Assembly: GCF_000188695.1 (NCBI RefSeq)
Contig: NW_004754920.1
Location: forward strand, 542,859 to 575,868
From: Salpingoeca rosetta
Lineage: Eukaryota; Opisthokonta; Choanoflagellata; Craspedida; Salpingoecidae
DNA: 33,010 bases
Direction: 5' to 3'
The translations under genes and the position numbers were made by a program. The notes below the pieces were generated by a model. The model was given only the letters and a program-made list of their open reading frames with translations, was not told where the DNA came from and did no database searches. Positions 32,865 through 33,010 of this stretch are shown here, piece by piece. The stretch's first letter is position 1. The number at the start of each line of letters is the position of its first letter.

Positions 32865-33010
32865 TTGTGTATGTTTGTGTGTGTTTGTGTGTTTGTGTGT
32901 GTGTGGATAGATGTGTGCGTGTGTGCGTGTGTGCATTTGCACGTGTGCGTGTGTACATGAGTCCGGTGTGACTGCAACTCTATTGTCTCATGGCACCCTC
33001 CACATCTGCT
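31341..33010 (+). CDS. ALG6: ALG6, dolichyl-P-Glc:Man9GlcNAc2-PP-dolichol alpha-1,3-glucosyltransferase (5' half)
   Basis: Exon 1 is 31341-31481 and exon 2 is 31771-32485; they join in phase 0 and give 285 codons plus one base. Exon 2 ends at a phase-1 donor at 32486, and the rest of the gene (about 45% of a usual 500-550 aa protein) lies beyond the window. The N-terminal membrane segment is followed by the lumenal loop [13 protein letters not shown]38 corresponds to the acidic residue established as the catalytic base of yeast Alg6. Next come [32 protein letters not shown], the family hallmark, then [57 protein letters not shown] and [12 protein letters not shown], all membrane or loop segments in the ALG6 order. 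ALG6 adds the first glucose to the lipid-linked oligosaccharide in the ER lumen. ALG8 is less likely because the hallmark loop reads as ALG6. The start ATG is the first in the only open frame. Confidence 0.93.
31482..31770 (+). repeat. ALG6: ALG6 intron 1: TG near donor, CA near acceptor
   Basis: TG-rich sequence (about 31488-31580, with GTGCTTGTG-like and duplicated GTGTGC-ACGATGCTTTGTGG units to 31622) occupies the donor half. CA/CGCA repeats (about 31665-31760) occupy the acceptor half, ending ten bases before the acceptor. Confidence 0.85.
32486..33010 (+). repeat. ALG6: ALG6 intron 2 (incomplete), TG repeats around a plain AT-rich block
   Basis: TG/TTG repeats fill about 32513-32600 and 32776-32955. 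Between them, about 32605-32775 is non-repetitive and more AT-rich. No exon continuing the ALG6 reading can be found; both trial joins after CCCAG near 32660 hit stops within 16 codons. Confidence 0.75.
32660..32770. other. Palindrome-rich unique block inside ALG6 intron 2
   Basis: Contains CATATG, GGAGCTCC, ATCATATGAT and GCTTAAGC palindromes and a CCGC-TGAG-GCGG mini-hairpin within about 110 bases, with base composition unlike the flanks. It does not match tRNA box patterns or any snRNA I can recall. Possibly a remnant of an inserted element. Confidence 0.35.

Overview
This is a eukaryotic nuclear scaffold fragment, about 33 kb with one 890-base gap. It has spliceosomal introns with GT-AG ends, moderately GC-rich exons, very long TG/CA microsatellites inside introns, and single-amino-acid runs (Gln, Thr) in proteins. 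The gene set (an animal-type SMG1 kinase, an ALG6 glucosyltransferase, an S28 lysosomal-type peptidase) and the intron density fit a unicellular relative of animals. A choanoflagellate such as Salpingoeca rosetta is my best guess, but that is inference from style, not a database match.

Layout from left to right. (1) 1-1486, minus strand: a 3'-truncated gene for a DDE-type (Tc1/IS630-like) transposase-like protein. It has three introns and an in-frame run of 61 glutamines that runs off the window edge. (2) 1899-5981, plus strand: a complete 12-exon gene for a secreted/lysosomal S28 serine peptidase (PRCP/DPP7 family, 501 aa, intact Ser-Asp-His triad). (3) 6529-7146, minus: an intronless 205-aa protein with a small N-terminal domain and a Pro/Gln/Tyr-rich repeat tail. 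(4) 7622-26717, minus: a 23-exon gene for SMG1, the PI3K-like kinase that phosphorylates UPF1 in nonsense-mediated decay. My splice model gives about 4353 aa and stays in frame from the RGG-rich N terminus through the kinase domain to the FATC tail. The gap (14621-15510) lies in the intron that separates the catalytic loop from the Mg-binding loop. (5) 26985-28482, plus, divergent from SMG1: a secreted coiled-coil/beta-propeller-like protein with one reading-frame break. (6) 29500-31194, minus: an FAD-dependent amine (polyamine) oxidase, possibly with an alternative spliced tail at 28886-29159. (7) 31341 to the right edge, plus, divergent from the oxidase with 146 bases between the starts: the 5' half of ALG6 (two exons, then an unfinished intron).

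The genes do not form one pathway. SMG1 acts in RNA surveillance, ALG6 in N-glycan precursor synthesis in the ER, and the S28 peptidase in the endolysosomal or secretory route. The most striking feature is shared by the intron-containing genes on both strands. Read on the sense strand, TG repeats sit in the donor half of introns and CA repeats in the acceptor half, and several introns carry both. This is the arrangement expected if the two ends of an intron RNA pair and bring the splice sites together.
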